Source: PALSA-505 sp035308365
GTDB lineage: Bacteria > Actinomycetota > Actinomycetes > Streptosporangiales > Streptosporangiaceae
Reading direction: 5' to 3'
Length of the DNA: 64,000 nt
NCBI GenBank assembly: GCA_035308365.1
Contig: DATGGU010000036.1
Span: 1 to 64,000 of the forward strand
The position numbers were made by a program, and so were the translations under genes. Below the pieces are notes generated by a model. That model did no database searches, was not told the DNA's origin, and was given only the letters and a program-made list of their open reading frames with translations. This document shows, in pieces, positions 8,790 through 18,171 of the stretch; positions within the stretch are counted from its first letter, which is position 1; each line of letters begins with the position of its first letter.

Positions 8790-10885
8790 CGCGTCACCTT
8801 CGGCAGCGTACCCGCATCGATCCGCCGGACGGTCCGGGCACGGCCGCCGACGCCCCCGGAGCAACCGGTGCTCTCGCCCGCCTGCTGCTCGGGCACTTCC
8901 GCCGCTATCGCGCGGCCCGCCTGCAGGACCTGGCCGCCACGACCTTGCGCGACGGGTCGGGCATTCGAGGCTGGGTGGTGCCCGTTGTGAACCTGACCCT
9001 GCGTTCGCGCAGATGGCTGACCCGCGCCTTGATAATCGAGCCGCGCTGGATCGCCTCCCGGGTGGCCTTCGCCGGCCGGGGCGGTGCGGCTCGGCGTCGC
9101 GACCAGCGCCACCACCTGTCCCTGCTGTGCCCGACGCGGAGCCGGGTGCGAGAGCTGACGACGCTGCTGCGCAGCGTGCAGCGCACCGCACACGCGGGCG
9201 GCCGGATCGAGGTGCTGTGTTACGTCGATGCCGATGACCCGCAGCTACCCGCGTACCGGCGGCTGTTCGAGCGCGCGGGGCGGCGCTTTCCTGGCATCGG
9301 CAGATGTGTGCTCAAGGTCGGTGACCCGGTCGGGGTGCCGGCCGCGTGGAACGTCCTCGCGGCCGCGGCGACCGGTGACTACCTGCTGATGGCGAACGAC
9401 GACCAGCTGTACGTCGACCACGGGTGGGATGCGGCGCTGGACCGCCGCGTGGCCGAGCTCACCGCCGCGCACCCGGACGAGGTGCTGTGCCTGTACTTCG
9501 ACGGCGGGCAGTACCCGGCCGGGGGATGCGACTTCCCGATCATCAGCCGGGTCTGGTACGAGACACTCGGCTACTACGCTCCGGAGATCTTCCAGCAGTG
9601 GCAGGCCGAACGCTGGATCTTTGAGATCGCCCGGCGTATCGACCGTCTCTTCCCGGTGCCCGGCGTCCTTGTCGAGCACCTTCATTACCAGGACTTCAAG
9701 GCACCTTTCGACGCCACCTATCAGCGTCACCGCATGACGCGGGAGAAAGCCTCCGCCGACGAACTGCTGTTTCGCCGCACGGCCCAGGAGCGGGAAGCGG
9801 CCGCGGACAGCCTCCGGTCGGTGATCCAGGCGCGTGCGGGCCGGCCGCGGGCCGATGGCGCGCGGCCGGCACCGGTCACCGCCGCCGGTCAATCATTCAA
9901 CGGGAGCACTGTGATGACAACAGAGGCCACCGTGAGCGCCGCCCAGGACGGCGGGACGCGCCGCTACATCATGCAGATGGCACGCCGGTACTACGGAAGC
10001 CTCATCGACGCCTGGCATTACGGGGGGCACGGCGAGAACGCGCGGGCGTGCGCCGAGCTGGCGGTTCAGCAAGGCGTCTGGGCACACCCCGCGCAGCGGC
10101 CGCGGGAGTACATACCGGAACTCTTCGCCAAGCCCGTGCACGACCCGGCGGATTTCTGGTTCGCCGCCTACCTCGAAGAGCACTACCCGCAGATCAGGGC
10201 GGAGGTCGAGCAGGTCCTCGACGCGCCTCTGGACCCCGTGCTGCCGACCGTGGAGGACGCCGCGCTGATCAGGCACGGCGCATGGAAGCAGGCACACCTG
10301 TTCCGCGATGGGCGGTGGCAGGAGGACGTGTGTGCGCGCTTCCCGGTCACCCGCGGCATTCTCGCCGAAATCCCCGAGGTGACCACGTTCAGCCCTGGGG
10401 TCATCACGGTCTCGCGGGTCGATCCGGGCTCACACATCATGCCCCATTGCGGGCCCACGAACGCGCTGCTGCGCGTTCACTTCCCGTTGACGATCCCGCC
10501 GGGTGTCTCCATCCGGGTAGCCGACCAGGTCATGACCTGGGAAGAAGGTAAGTGCCTGGTTTTCGACGACTCGTTCGAGCACGAGGTTCGCCACGACGGC
10601 ACAACGGATCGCGTGGTTCTCATCCTCGACACCCTGCACCCCGATCTGGGTGGGGACCACCGAGAACGCCTGCTGCAGCGTCGCCTCGCAACCGAAGAAC
10701 AGATCATCGGCTTCATGCGAGAGGGCGGCTTCGAGCGCATCGGCACTGAGGACGGCGAGATCGTCATACACCCGGAGCCCGCGCTGCGCGACCTCGTCCG
10801 GCGCTACATGGCGGCGACCGGGATCGACGGGGCGGAACTGCGCGACGACGACGTCGTCTGGTACCGCAGCGCGGATCGTGCGTGA
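8786..10885 (+). CDS. Fusion: GT2-like glycosyltransferase + AspH-type beta-hydroxylase
   Basis: A 699-residue two-enzyme protein. Residues about 110-330 look like a GT-A glycosyltransferase (CYVDADDPQLPAYRRLFE; LLMANDDQLYVDHGW; then GVLVEHLHYQDFKAPFD). Residues about 395-690 are an aspartyl/asparaginyl beta-hydroxylase (PF05118-type, Fe(II)/2-oxoglutarate) with PHCGPTN (His554), an LRVH strand and FDDSFEHEV (His599), the two-His iron site of this family; the 45-residue spacing recurs in the next gene. GTG at 8786 overlaps the upstream stop (GTGA), so translation is probably coupled. The same GT-hydroxylase fusion type is known from bleomycin-type clusters (BlmF/TlmF), from memory. Likely substrates: a carrier-bound amino acid and an NDP-sugar (inference). 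An internal start may release the hydroxylase alone. Confidence 0.85.
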   Translation: MTRHLRQRTRIDPPDGPGTAADAPGATGALARLLLGHFRRYRAARLQDLAATTLRDGSGIRGWVVPVVNLTLRSRRWLTRALIIEPRWIASRVAFAGRGGAARRRDQRHHLSLLCPTRSRVRELTTLLRSVQRTAHAGGRIEVLCYVDADDPQLPAYRRLFERAGRRFPGIGRCVLKVGDPVGVPAAWNVLAAAATGDYLLMANDDQLYVDHGWDAALDRRVAELTAAHPDEVLCLYFDGGQYPAGGCDFPIISRVWYETLGYYAPEIFQQWQAERWIFEIARRIDRLFPVPGVLVEHLHYQDFKAPFDATYQRHRMTREKASADELLFRRTAQEREAAADSLRSVIQARAGRPRADGARPAPVTAAGQSFNGSTVMTTEATVSAAQDGGTRRYIMQMARRYYGSLIDAWHYGGHGENARACAELAVQQGVWAHPAQRPREYIPELFAKPVHDPADFWFAAYLEEHYPQIRAEVEQVLDAPLDPVLPTVEDAALIRHGAWKQAHLFRDGRWQEDVCARFPVTRGILAEIPEVTTFSPGVITVSRVDPGSHIMPHCGPTNALLRVHFPLTIPPGVSIRVADQVMTWEEGKCLVFDDSFEHEVRHDGTTDRVVLILDTLHPDLGGDHRERLLQRRLATEEQIIGFMREGGFERIGTEDGEIVIHPEPALRDLVRRYMAATGIDGAELRDDDVVWYRSADRA
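9902..9916 (+). promoter_or_regulatory. Possible internal ribosome binding site and start inside the fusion
   Basis: GGGAG at 9902-9906 precedes an in-frame ATG at 9914-9916 by seven bases, inside the linker between the two domains. The resulting protein (MTTEATVSAAQDGG...) would start at almost the same point as the stand-alone hydroxylase encoded next (10882). The operon may therefore make both a fused and a free hydroxylase. Confidence 0.4.
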
Positions 10886-11832
10886 TGCCGGCGGCGCAGG
10901 GGATCGGGCGCTATATCGAGCAGATAGCGCGCAACAACTACAGCAGCCTGGTGGACACCTGGCACTATGGGGGGCGGCCCGAGGACGCGAGGGCGTGCGC
11001 GGAGCTTGCCGTCCGGCAGCACGTGTGGGCGCAGTTGCTGCAACGAGACCGTGATCACATCCCGGGGCTGCGGGCCCAGCCGGTCCACGATCCGGCGGGC
11101 TTCTGGTTCGTGACGGTCCTGGAGGACCGGTATCCGGAGATCCGGGCAGAAATCGAGGCGGTCCTCGACACCGACATCGATCCCGTCCAGCCGACGCTGG
11201 AGGACGGCTGGCTGGCCAGGCGCGGATCGTGGCGCCAGGCCTACCTTTTCCGGGAGGGCAACTGGCAGCCGGACGTCTGCGCGCACTTCCCCATCACACG
11301 CAGCATCCTGGCGGAGATCCCCGAGGTCACCACGTTCAGCCCCGGGGTCATCCTGGTGTCCCGCCTGTCGCCCGGGACCCACATCATTCCGCACTGTGGT
11401 TCCACCAACGCGGTGCTCCGCATCCATCTGGCGATCAAGGTGCCCTCGCGGGTGTCCATTCGGGTGGCCGACCAGGTCATGACCTGGGAAGAAGGTAAGT
11501 GCCTGATTTTCGACGACTCGTTCGAACATGAGGTGCACCACGACGGCACCGGGGACCGGGTCGTCCTCATCATGGACATGGCCCACCCAGACCTGGACAC
11601 CGCCCACCGGGAACGCCTGCTAGCCCGGCGGCCGGGCCCCGAGGAGCGGATCACCGCGTTCATGCGGGAACGTGGCATCGAGCGCATCGCCGTCAAGGAC
11701 GGGAGGATCGTCTTCACGCCCGACCGGGCCATGCGCGAGCTGGTGACGAACTATATGGCCGCCGCACGAGTGCGCGCCGCGGAGGTAACCGGCGATCAGG
11801 TTCGCTGGCAGAGGCTCGAGGGAGGTGGCTGA
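10882..11832 (+). CDS. AspH-type aspartyl/asparaginyl beta-hydroxylase
   Basis: Predicted soluble Fe(II)/2-oxoglutarate oxygenase, 316 residues, a close paralogue of the C-terminal half of the preceding fusion: both share WHYGG near the N-terminus, ARACAELAV, EIPEVTTFSPGV and VADQVMTWEEGKCL. Iron ligands are His171 (PHCGSTN) and His216 (FEHEV), followed by the 2-oxoglutarate-binding DRVVLIMDMAHP strand. GTG at 10882 overlaps the upstream TGA; ATG 10885 is the alternative. Two tandem copies suggest hydroxylation of two different residues or positions, probably beta-hydroxylation of carrier-bound Asp, Asn or His (inference from SyrP/BlmF-like enzymes). Confidence 0.9.
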   Translation: MMPAAQGIGRYIEQIARNNYSSLVDTWHYGGRPEDARACAELAVRQHVWAQLLQRDRDHIPGLRAQPVHDPAGFWFVTVLEDRYPEIRAEIEAVLDTDIDPVQPTLEDGWLARRGSWRQAYLFREGNWQPDVCAHFPITRSILAEIPEVTTFSPGVILVSRLSPGTHIIPHCGSTNAVLRIHLAIKVPSRVSIRVADQVMTWEEGKCLIFDDSFEHEVHHDGTGDRVVLIMDMAHPDLDTAHRERLLARRPGPEERITAFMRERGIERIAVKDGRIVFTPDRAMRELVTNYMAAARVRAAEVTGDQVRWQRLEGGG

Positions 11833-11836
11833 CGGG

Positions 11837-13720
11837 GTGTGCGGGATTTTCGCGATCTGGTCGGCCGCCGGCGGCCTGGCGGCGCCCGACCTCACCGTGC
11901 CGGTGCGGGCCCTGAGCCATCGCGGGCCGGACGGCCGCGGAACGTGGTGCGCTCCTTCGGGCCGCGCGGCGCTGGGTCACACCCGCCTTGCCGTCGTCGG
12001 CCTCGCCACCGGCGCGCAGCCCATGCACACCGGCGACGGCCGCTACCATCTCGCCGCGACCGGGGAGTTCTACGGCTACCAGGAGATCCAGGCCGAGCTG
12101 CGGCGGAGCGGCCGGCGGCTCAGCACCGGCTCCGACAGCGAGATAGCGCTGCACCTGTACGCCGAGTCGGGGCCCCGTGCGCTGGACCGGCTGCGGGGGG
12201 AGTTCGCCTTCGTCATCTGGGACGAGCGGGACGGCGAACTGTTCGCCGCGCGCGACCGTTTCGGCATCAAGCCGCTGTACTACGCGCACCACCGCGGCCG
12301 TCTCTATCTTTCCTCCGAAATCAAGGCGCTACTCGCCGCCGGTGTGCCCGCCCGGTGGGACCGTGCGTCGCTCGCCGATCACCTGACCGTGTGCTGCCTC
12401 CCCGATCGCACGCTCTTTCACGGCATCCGCCAGGTACCCCCGGGCTGTTACCTGCGCGCCGGGGAGGGCGGCACGCGGATCACAACGTACTGGGATCTCG
12501 ACTACCCGCTCGCGGCGGAGTTGCCGGAGACCGCCGAGTCCCCGGCTCACCTCGAAACGATCGAGTCGGCCGTCTGCGCCGCCGTCCGCACCCGGATGCA
12601 GGCCGACGTGGGGGTTGCCTACCACCTGAGCGGCGGGCTCGACTCGACGACCGTGGTGGCCGTCGCAGCCAGGCACGCTGACCCGGCGACCTTCACCGTA
12701 CGGTTCCGCGACGACGCCAGCTTCGACGAAGGACAGACCGCACGGCGGACGGCAGAGGCGGTCGGCGCCAGGCATACCGAGATCGTTTTCGCGGAATCGG
12801 ACTTCGCGGGCCAGGCGGCGGAAACCGTCGCGCGCGGGGAAATGATCCAGGAGAATTCGCACGGCGCGGCCCGCCTGATGCAGAGCCAGGCCATTCGCGC
12901 CGCCGGTTACAAGGTCGTCATGGCCGGTGAGGGCGGTGACGAAGTATTCGCCGGCTATCCGCAGTCGAGGAAGGATCTCGCGTACTCGCTCTCGCCACAG
13001 GTCCGGGCCCGGGCGCGGGATAGCTATGCCAAGCTCAACGCACACGGCCCGGCCGGTCACCTGCGGTTTCTGCTGAGCCAGCTCGATTTCGTGCCGAACT
13101 GGATGCTGGACCGGCATATGACGGTCACCCTTCCGCTGACCACCGTCCTGCGGGATGAGTTCGCCCGCGAACTCGAGCAGCGGGAGCCGTGTGCCGCGCT
13201 GTTCAGCGGGCAGGGGTCCGCCCAGCTCGCCGGGCGGACGCCCTACCACCAGGCGATGTACCTGTTCTGCAAGACGTGGCTGTGCAACTACATCCTCGCC
13301 GCGGAACGGCTGGACATGGCGCACGGCCTCGAGGTCCGGCTGCCGTTTTTCGACCACCATCTTTTCGCGGCCGCGAAGTGGGCCCCGCTGGACTGGTACG
13401 TGCGCGGGGACAGCCCCAAGCCACTGTTGCGCGAGGCGATGCGGCGCTACCTGCCGGACGAGGTCTACCGCGGCGGCAAGCAGGGGTTCTTCGCCCCCCC
13501 GGCGGTCGGGGATGACCGTGTGCTCATGCGGCTGCGCGAGCTCGTCCGCCGCGGCGCTCTGGACGGCCTGCCCTTCTTCGACCCGGCGAAGATCGACGCG
13601 ATGGCGCAGCGGCTCACCGGCCTGCCCGCCGCGCGCCGGGCGCCTTACGACAAGGCAGTCCAGTTCGTCACCGGGGTGATCTTGATGACCGAGACGTTCC
13701 ACATGAGTTCCCCCGGCTGA
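11837..13720 (+). CDS. asnB: Asparagine synthetase, glutamine-hydrolysing (AsnB type)
   Basis: ATP-dependent amidation of a carboxyl group using glutamine ammonia. The start is placed at GTG 11837, not at the earlier GTG 11825, because the N-terminal nucleophile must be Cys2: the new N-terminus reads (M)CGIFAIW, with GGAGGT ten bases upstream. The class II glutaminase domain covers about 1-190 (LSHRGPDG, GEFYGYQEIQ, ARDRFGIKPLYY) and the synthetase domain follows with the pyrophosphate motif LSGGLDST and VVMAGEGGDEVFAGYP. At 627 residues it has normal length. It lies four bases after the hydroxylase, inside a biosynthetic operon, so it likely amidates a pathway intermediate or supplies Asn to the NRPS rather than serving general metabolism. 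Confidence 0.93.
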   Translation: MCGIFAIWSAAGGLAAPDLTVPVRALSHRGPDGRGTWCAPSGRAALGHTRLAVVGLATGAQPMHTGDGRYHLAATGEFYGYQEIQAELRRSGRRLSTGSDSEIALHLYAESGPRALDRLRGEFAFVIWDERDGELFAARDRFGIKPLYYAHHRGRLYLSSEIKALLAAGVPARWDRASLADHLTVCCLPDRTLFHGIRQVPPGCYLRAGEGGTRITTYWDLDYPLAAELPETAESPAHLETIESAVCAAVRTRMQADVGVAYHLSGGLDSTTVVAVAARHADPATFTVRFRDDASFDEGQTARRTAEAVGARHTEIVFAESDFAGQAAETVARGEMIQENSHGAARLMQSQAIRAAGYKVVMAGEGGDEVFAGYPQSRKDLAYSLSPQVRARARDSYAKLNAHGPAGHLRFLLSQLDFVPNWMLDRHMTVTLPLTTVLRDEFARELEQREPCAALFSGQGSAQLAGRTPYHQAMYLFCKTWLCNYILAAERLDMAHGLEVRLPFFDHHLFAAAKWAPLDWYVRGDSPKPLLREAMRRYLPDEVYRGGKQGFFAPPAVGDDRVLMRLRELVRRGALDGLPFFDPAKIDAMAQRLTGLPAARRAPYDKAVQFVTGVILMTETFHMSSPG

Positions 13721-13767
13721 TCCGCATGAGGAATCCGCAGCCTGGACACGAGGAGGGGTAGCTGGCC

Positions 13768-14847
13768 ATGCAGCGTCGGCCCTCGATTGATCCCGTCATC
13801 TGGCACCCGCCCGCCGCGCCGCCCCGCACGCTCGGGCGCGATACGCCCACGCTACCGCCGTTGCGGTTGCTGCACGTCAATGGCCTTGGCCCGGAGGACG
13901 TGGCGGTCGACGGCAAGGGCCACGTCATCACCGGGGTGGACGGCGGGCGAATCCTGCGGCTCAGCCCGGACGGGCGCGAGATTGCCGAGATCGCCAATAC
14001 CGGCGGCCGTCCGCTCGGGATCGAGGTTCTCGCCGACGGCGCGCTGCTGGTATGCGACGCCTACCGCGGCTTGCTGCGGATCGAGCCGGAAGCGGCTGAG
14101 ATCGAGATCCTCGCCGACCAGGTCGACGGCGCTCCGATGCAGTTCTGCAAGAACGCGGCGGCAGCATCGGACGGGACCATCTATTTCACCGACGCGTCGC
14201 GCCGGTTCGGCCTGCACAACTGGAAGGCCGATCTGATGGAGCACTCCGGCACGGGCCGGCTGCTCCGCAGGTCCCCCGATGGCGTGGTCGACGTGCTCTT
14301 GGACGGTCTTCAGCTCGCTAACGGTGTCGCGATCACCCCCGATGAGACAGCGGTGGTCGTCGCCGAGACCGGCGGCTTCCAGCTCACCCGCTACTGGCTG
14401 ACCGGGCCACAGGCCGGGACCAGCCAGCCACTTGCCGCAGGTCTGCCCGGCTACCCGTGGGGCCTGTCCACCGGCAGCGACGGCCTCATCTGGGTCGCCT
14501 TGGCCAGCCCGCACAACCGCGTGCTCGACCAGCTTTCCCGGGCTCACCCGCGGCTGCGCAAGATCGTGTGGGCGCTGCCCGAGCAGTGGCACCCCAAACC
14601 CGTGCCCAGCATCGCGGTGCTCGCTCTCGACCCGGATCGCGGCACCATCGTATGGGACTTGTTCGACTTCCCCCGGCAGGAATTCCTCGTCGTCACCGGC
14701 GTGCGCGAACAGGCCGGCACCGTCTACCTCGGCAGCGTTGTCACACGCGCGATCGCCGCCTGCCGCCTGGAGGACGCCGGCCAGTCGCGCCCACCGGCCC
14801 CACCGGCCCCGCCAGGATCGTGCGGGCGACCCAAGTACCCGGTATAG
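13768..14847 (+). CDS. Strictosidine-synthase-like / SMP-30-type beta-propeller enzyme
   Basis: A 359-residue six-bladed propeller protein. Signature sequences of the strictosidine synthase-like family are DGLQLANGVAITPDE, ETGGFQLTRYWLTG and PGYPWGLSTGSDGLIWVALA; earlier blades read EDVAVDGKGHVITGVDGG and FTDASRRFG. GAGGAGG sits about a dozen bases before ATG 13768. There is no signal peptide. Bacterial members act as lactonases or esterases, or have unknown function; true strictosidine synthase activity is not implied. The C-terminus ends in a Pro-rich tail. Position between AsnB and the NRPS gene suggests a tailoring or hydrolytic step. Confidence 0.8.
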   Translation: MQRRPSIDPVIWHPPAAPPRTLGRDTPTLPPLRLLHVNGLGPEDVAVDGKGHVITGVDGGRILRLSPDGREIAEIANTGGRPLGIEVLADGALLVCDAYRGLLRIEPEAAEIEILADQVDGAPMQFCKNAAAASDGTIYFTDASRRFGLHNWKADLMEHSGTGRLLRRSPDGVVDVLLDGLQLANGVAITPDETAVVVAETGGFQLTRYWLTGPQAGTSQPLAAGLPGYPWGLSTGSDGLIWVALASPHNRVLDQLSRAHPRLRKIVWALPEQWHPKPVPSIAVLALDPDRGTIVWDLFDFPRQEFLVVTGVREQAGTVYLGSVVTRAIAACRLEDAGQSRPPAPPAPPGSCGRPKYPV

Positions 14848-14870
14848 GCCGCGAGCACGGGGAGGTCCTG

Positions 14871-17800
14871 ATGGCTCTGGCGCACGGCCGGCAAGCCGCT
14901 GAGTGGAATGCGACGGACCGGGCGTACCCGAGACATCTCATGCTGCACCAGCTCGTGGAACGGCATGCCGCGGCGGCGCCAGACGCGATCGCCGTGATGC
15001 ACCGTTCGCAGGTGATGACGTATGCCGCGCTGGACGCCTGGGCGACCCGGTGGGCACGGCGGCTCCGGTCGCTCGGCATCGGGCCTGATGCGACCGTTGG
15101 CGTCCACCTTGACCGCACCCCTGAGCTGATCGCCGTTCTGCTCGGCATCCTCAAGGCGCACGGCGCCTATGTCCCGCTGGATCCCGCCTATCCCCGGGAA
15201 CACCTGGAATACATCGTGACCGATGCGCGGCTGGCAGCGCTGATCACCGGCCAGGGACTCGCGGGCCCAGGACCCGCCGCGGTGCCGGTGCTCCACCCGG
15301 ACGCGGACGCGGGCGCTGGCGGGCACGAGCCGGGCCACGCCGCCGCCAGCCGGCCTCCCCGGGTCACCGGTCCGGGCTCCCCGGGAAATCTGGCCTACGT
15401 GCTGTACACGTCGGGCTCCACGGGCCGGCCGAAAGGGGTGGCGATCACCCACGCCAATGCGGTGGACCTGCTCCACTGGACCGCCGAGGTGTTCGCGGCC
15501 GACCTGGAACGCGTGCTGGCGACCACGTCCATCTGCTTCGACTGCCACGTGCTCGAAATCTTCGGCCCGCTGAGCTGGGGTGGGACGGTCGTCCTCGCCG
15601 AAGCCCCGACCGACATCGGCGCCCGCCTCGAAGGTACGCAGGTACGGCTAATACACTCCGTGCCGTCAATCGTCAACGACCTGCTCGACGCGGACCGGCT
15701 ACCCGCGACCGTGCGCACAGCCATCGTGGGCGGTGAGGCCCTCTGGCCCGGCCTGGCGGAAAAGGTCTACCAGCGCAGCTCGGTCGAACGCCTGGTCAAC
15801 CTCTACGGGCCGGCCGAGTGTACCAGTTACGCGTCAATGGCGACGGTGGACCGGTCACCGGCCGGTGTACTGCCGATCGGCCGGCCGGTCGCCAACACCA
15901 GGATCTACATTCTCGATCCGGCCGGCTCACCCGTTACCGCCGGGGTGGAAGGTGAGATCTGCATCGCCGGGGAGGGGCTGGCGCGCGGCTATCTCCACCG
16001 CCCCGGGCTCACCGCCGAGCGGTTCGTCCCCGAGCCCTTCAGCGGCCGTCCGGGTGTGCGAATGTACCGTACCGGCGACGTCGGCCGTCATGGCGACCAG
16101 GGCGACCTGATGTTCTGCGGGCGTATCGACGATCAGGTCAAAATCCGCGGCGTGCGCGTCGAGCCCGGCGAGGTGGAGCGGGCGTTGCTCGAGCATGCGG
16201 CCGTGCGGGAGGCGGCGGTGCGGGCCGCCGGCGGCGGCGGCCGGGGGGTACTGGCCGCCTATGTTGTGCCCGCCGGCCCGGGCACCAGCCCGCAGACCCT
16301 CCGGGCTTTCCTGCACCGCAGGCTCCCGGCACCGCTGGTCCCTGATGTTTTCGTGTTCCTCGACCGGCTGCCCAGGACCCCCAACGGCAAGATCGACCGG
16401 CGTCGGCTGCCGGCCGTCGTGCCTGCACCGTGTGCGGCGGCGCAGCCGGCCGCGCCCGCGCGCACTCCGTGGGAGAAGGTGCTGGCAGAGCTATGGGCCG
16501 GTGCGTTCGAAGCGGGTGATATCGGCGTGGATGCCGACCTCTTCGGGTTCGGCGGCCACTCGCTCGCGGCGCTGCGGGTCAAGGCGCGGCTGTCGGAACT
16601 GCTCGGCCAGGACGTTCCGGTCCGGCTGCTTTTCGATCACCCGACGATCGCCGGCATGGCCGCCGAAATCGAGCGCCGGTTCACCCCGGGACCGCCGCCG
16701 GACCCGCGGCCCGGCCGCGCCACCGCCTGGCCCCCGGCGGCATCCGACCGGGCTGCGCTGTCACCGATGCAGCTTGCCATCCTCAACCGCGCCGACGAGC
16801 GAGCCGATGCGGCCGGCCTGCTGCTGCCCGTTGCGGTCAGGCTCTCCGGGCGGCTCAACACCGGCGCCCTGGTCCAGGCGCTGGCCGCCGTGACGCAGCG
16901 GCACGCGGTGCTGAGATCCGTTGTGGCTACCCAGCCGGACGGATCACACCGGCTCGTGCCGGTGCCGCCCCCGGCTGCCCGCCACCCAGGTCTTCCGCAT
17001 GACGTTCTGCCACTGGCCGACCTGCGCGGGATGCCACGGCGCCGCCGCGAAGAGATCGCCGCCGTGCTCGCGCAGGCCCTGTTCGCGCGCCCGTTGCGGG
17101 TCCGCGCCGATCCACCGCTTCGCCTCGGCCTGCTGCGTCTGTCCGATTCCGAACATGTCCTGTTGCTCGCCCTGCACCACATCGCCGGCGACGCATGGTC
17201 GGTCGAGACACTGTGCCACCAGGTGCTTTCGGCCTATGCGGCGGCGGTTCACGGCCGCGCCACCGCGGTGCCGGCGCCGGTGCAGTACGCGGACTGGGCC
17301 GCCGAGCAACGACGCCGGCTCCGGTCCAGTGCGGGCCAGGCCCAGCATGCGTACTGGCGGTCGCAGTTGCAGGATCTGCCCGTGCTGCGCCTGCCCGGCG
17401 ACGGGCACCGCCAGGCGCCGGTGGGTGCGATCGTCCGGGCGTTCTCGCTGGTGCCGGCGGCAGCCACGAGAGAGGTCCGCGAGATTGGCCGCGAGGAAAG
17501 AGCGACACCGTACATGGTGCTGACCGCCGCGTTCGCGGTCTTGCTGCACCAGTGGTCGGGCCAAACCGACCTGGTTATCGGGAGCCCTCAGACAGGCCGG
17601 ATCCGAAGCGAACTCGCCACCGTGGTCGGCCCCTGCCAGGATGCGCTCGTCTTGCGCTGCGACCTGTCCGGCGATCCGAGTTTCCGCGACGTGGTCCGGC
17701 GGGTACGGGATCGCGTGCTGGCCGCCCACGCGAACAGCGATGTTCCGTTCGTGCTGCTGACCGCGGAATTCGGCCGCGAACCCGGGCGTCACCCGCTGTA

Positions 17801-18161
17801 TCAGGCCAGCATCGTCCTGCAGCAGTGGCCGTCCTTGCTCGACCCGCGGTACCGGGAACTGCTCTTTTCCCGCGAGCCGATTGGAGATCTGCAGATCTCC
17901 GAGTTCATGGACGGTGCGGCCGGCAGTACCGCACTCGACGTCGAGATGATGCTGTTCGAATGGGACAGCGAACTCGAGATCGTCCTCGACTGCCGGGGCG
18001 ACGTGGTACCGGCGGGGGAGGTCTCCACGCTGGCCGCTGACTTTCTCACCGTGTTGCACGATTCACTCCGCCATCCCGGCAAACAGATCTCTGAGTTCCG
18101 GTCAGTAAGGGAGCGGCGGGATCCCATCGCGCCGGCCCACCCGAGTCTTCTCAGCAGTTAG
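14871..18161 (+). CDS. NRPS protein A-PCP-C with the only intact adenylation domain in view
   Basis: ATG 14871 is chosen over the longer open frame because GGGAGG precedes it and the A domain begins at once. Residues 1-525: A domain with LYTSGSTGRPKG (from 178), NLYGPAE, YRTGD, GRIDDQVKIRG and NGKIDRRRL (catalytic Lys507), all intact. Carrier about 540-615, FGGHSLAAL (Ser564). Condensation domain from about 645, with HHIAGDAWS (His769, His770, Asp774); the usual Gly after Asp is Ala. By hand alignment to GrsA the substrate-pocket residues read roughly D-C-L-H-I-G-L-S-Y-K, which I cannot assign. It may load the stand-alone carriers of the cluster. The next gene starts ten bases later. Confidence 0.93.
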   Translation: MALAHGRQAAEWNATDRAYPRHLMLHQLVERHAAAAPDAIAVMHRSQVMTYAALDAWATRWARRLRSLGIGPDATVGVHLDRTPELIAVLLGILKAHGAYVPLDPAYPREHLEYIVTDARLAALITGQGLAGPGPAAVPVLHPDADAGAGGHEPGHAAASRPPRVTGPGSPGNLAYVLYTSGSTGRPKGVAITHANAVDLLHWTAEVFAADLERVLATTSICFDCHVLEIFGPLSWGGTVVLAEAPTDIGARLEGTQVRLIHSVPSIVNDLLDADRLPATVRTAIVGGEALWPGLAEKVYQRSSVERLVNLYGPAECTSYASMATVDRSPAGVLPIGRPVANTRIYILDPAGSPVTAGVEGEICIAGEGLARGYLHRPGLTAERFVPEPFSGRPGVRMYRTGDVGRHGDQGDLMFCGRIDDQVKIRGVRVEPGEVERALLEHAAVREAAVRAAGGGGRGVLAAYVVPAGPGTSPQTLRAFLHRRLPAPLVPDVFVFLDRLPRTPNGKIDRRRLPAVVPAPCAAAQPAAPARTPWEKVLAELWAGAFEAGDIGVDADLFGFGGHSLAALRVKARLSELLGQDVPVRLLFDHPTIAGMAAEIERRFTPGPPPDPRPGRATAWPPAASDRAALSPMQLAILNRADERADAAGLLLPVAVRLSGRLNTGALVQALAAVTQRHAVLRSVVATQPDGSHRLVPVPPPAARHPGLPHDVLPLADLRGMPRRRREEIAAVLAQALFARPLRVRADPPLRLGLLRLSDSEHVLLLALHHIAGDAWSVETLCHQVLSAYAAAVHGRATAVPAPVQYADWAAEQRRRLRSSAGQAQHAYWRSQLQDLPVLRLPGDGHRQAPVGAIVRAFSLVPAAATREVREIGREERATPYMVLTAAFAVLLHQWSGQTDLVIGSPQTGRIRSELATVVGPCQDALVLRCDLSGDPSFRDVVRRVRDRVLAAHANSDVPFVLLTAEFGREPGRHPLYQASIVLQQWPSLLDPRYRELLFSREPIGDLQISEFMDGAAGSTALDVEMMLFEWDSELEIVLDCRGDVVPAGEVSTLAADFLTVLHDSLRHPGKQISEFRSVRERRDPIAPAHPSLLSS

Positions 18162-18171
18162 GGATCTCTGG

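Noticed and set aside
8786..13720. A bleomycin/tallysomycin cluster, suggested by GT-hydroxylase fusion, AsnB and carbamoyltransferases
   Set aside because: The hallmark large NRPS/PKS megasynthases and thiazole-forming modules are not seen, and the many VOC-GT, SGNH, sulfatase-fold and ankyrin genes are foreign to that pathway. Only a family resemblance is kept.
14457..14870. An N-terminal extension of 138 residues on the A-PCP-C protein
   Set aside because: It lies in another frame of the propeller gene, is Arg/Pro-rich, and a good ribosome binding site precedes ATG 14871.
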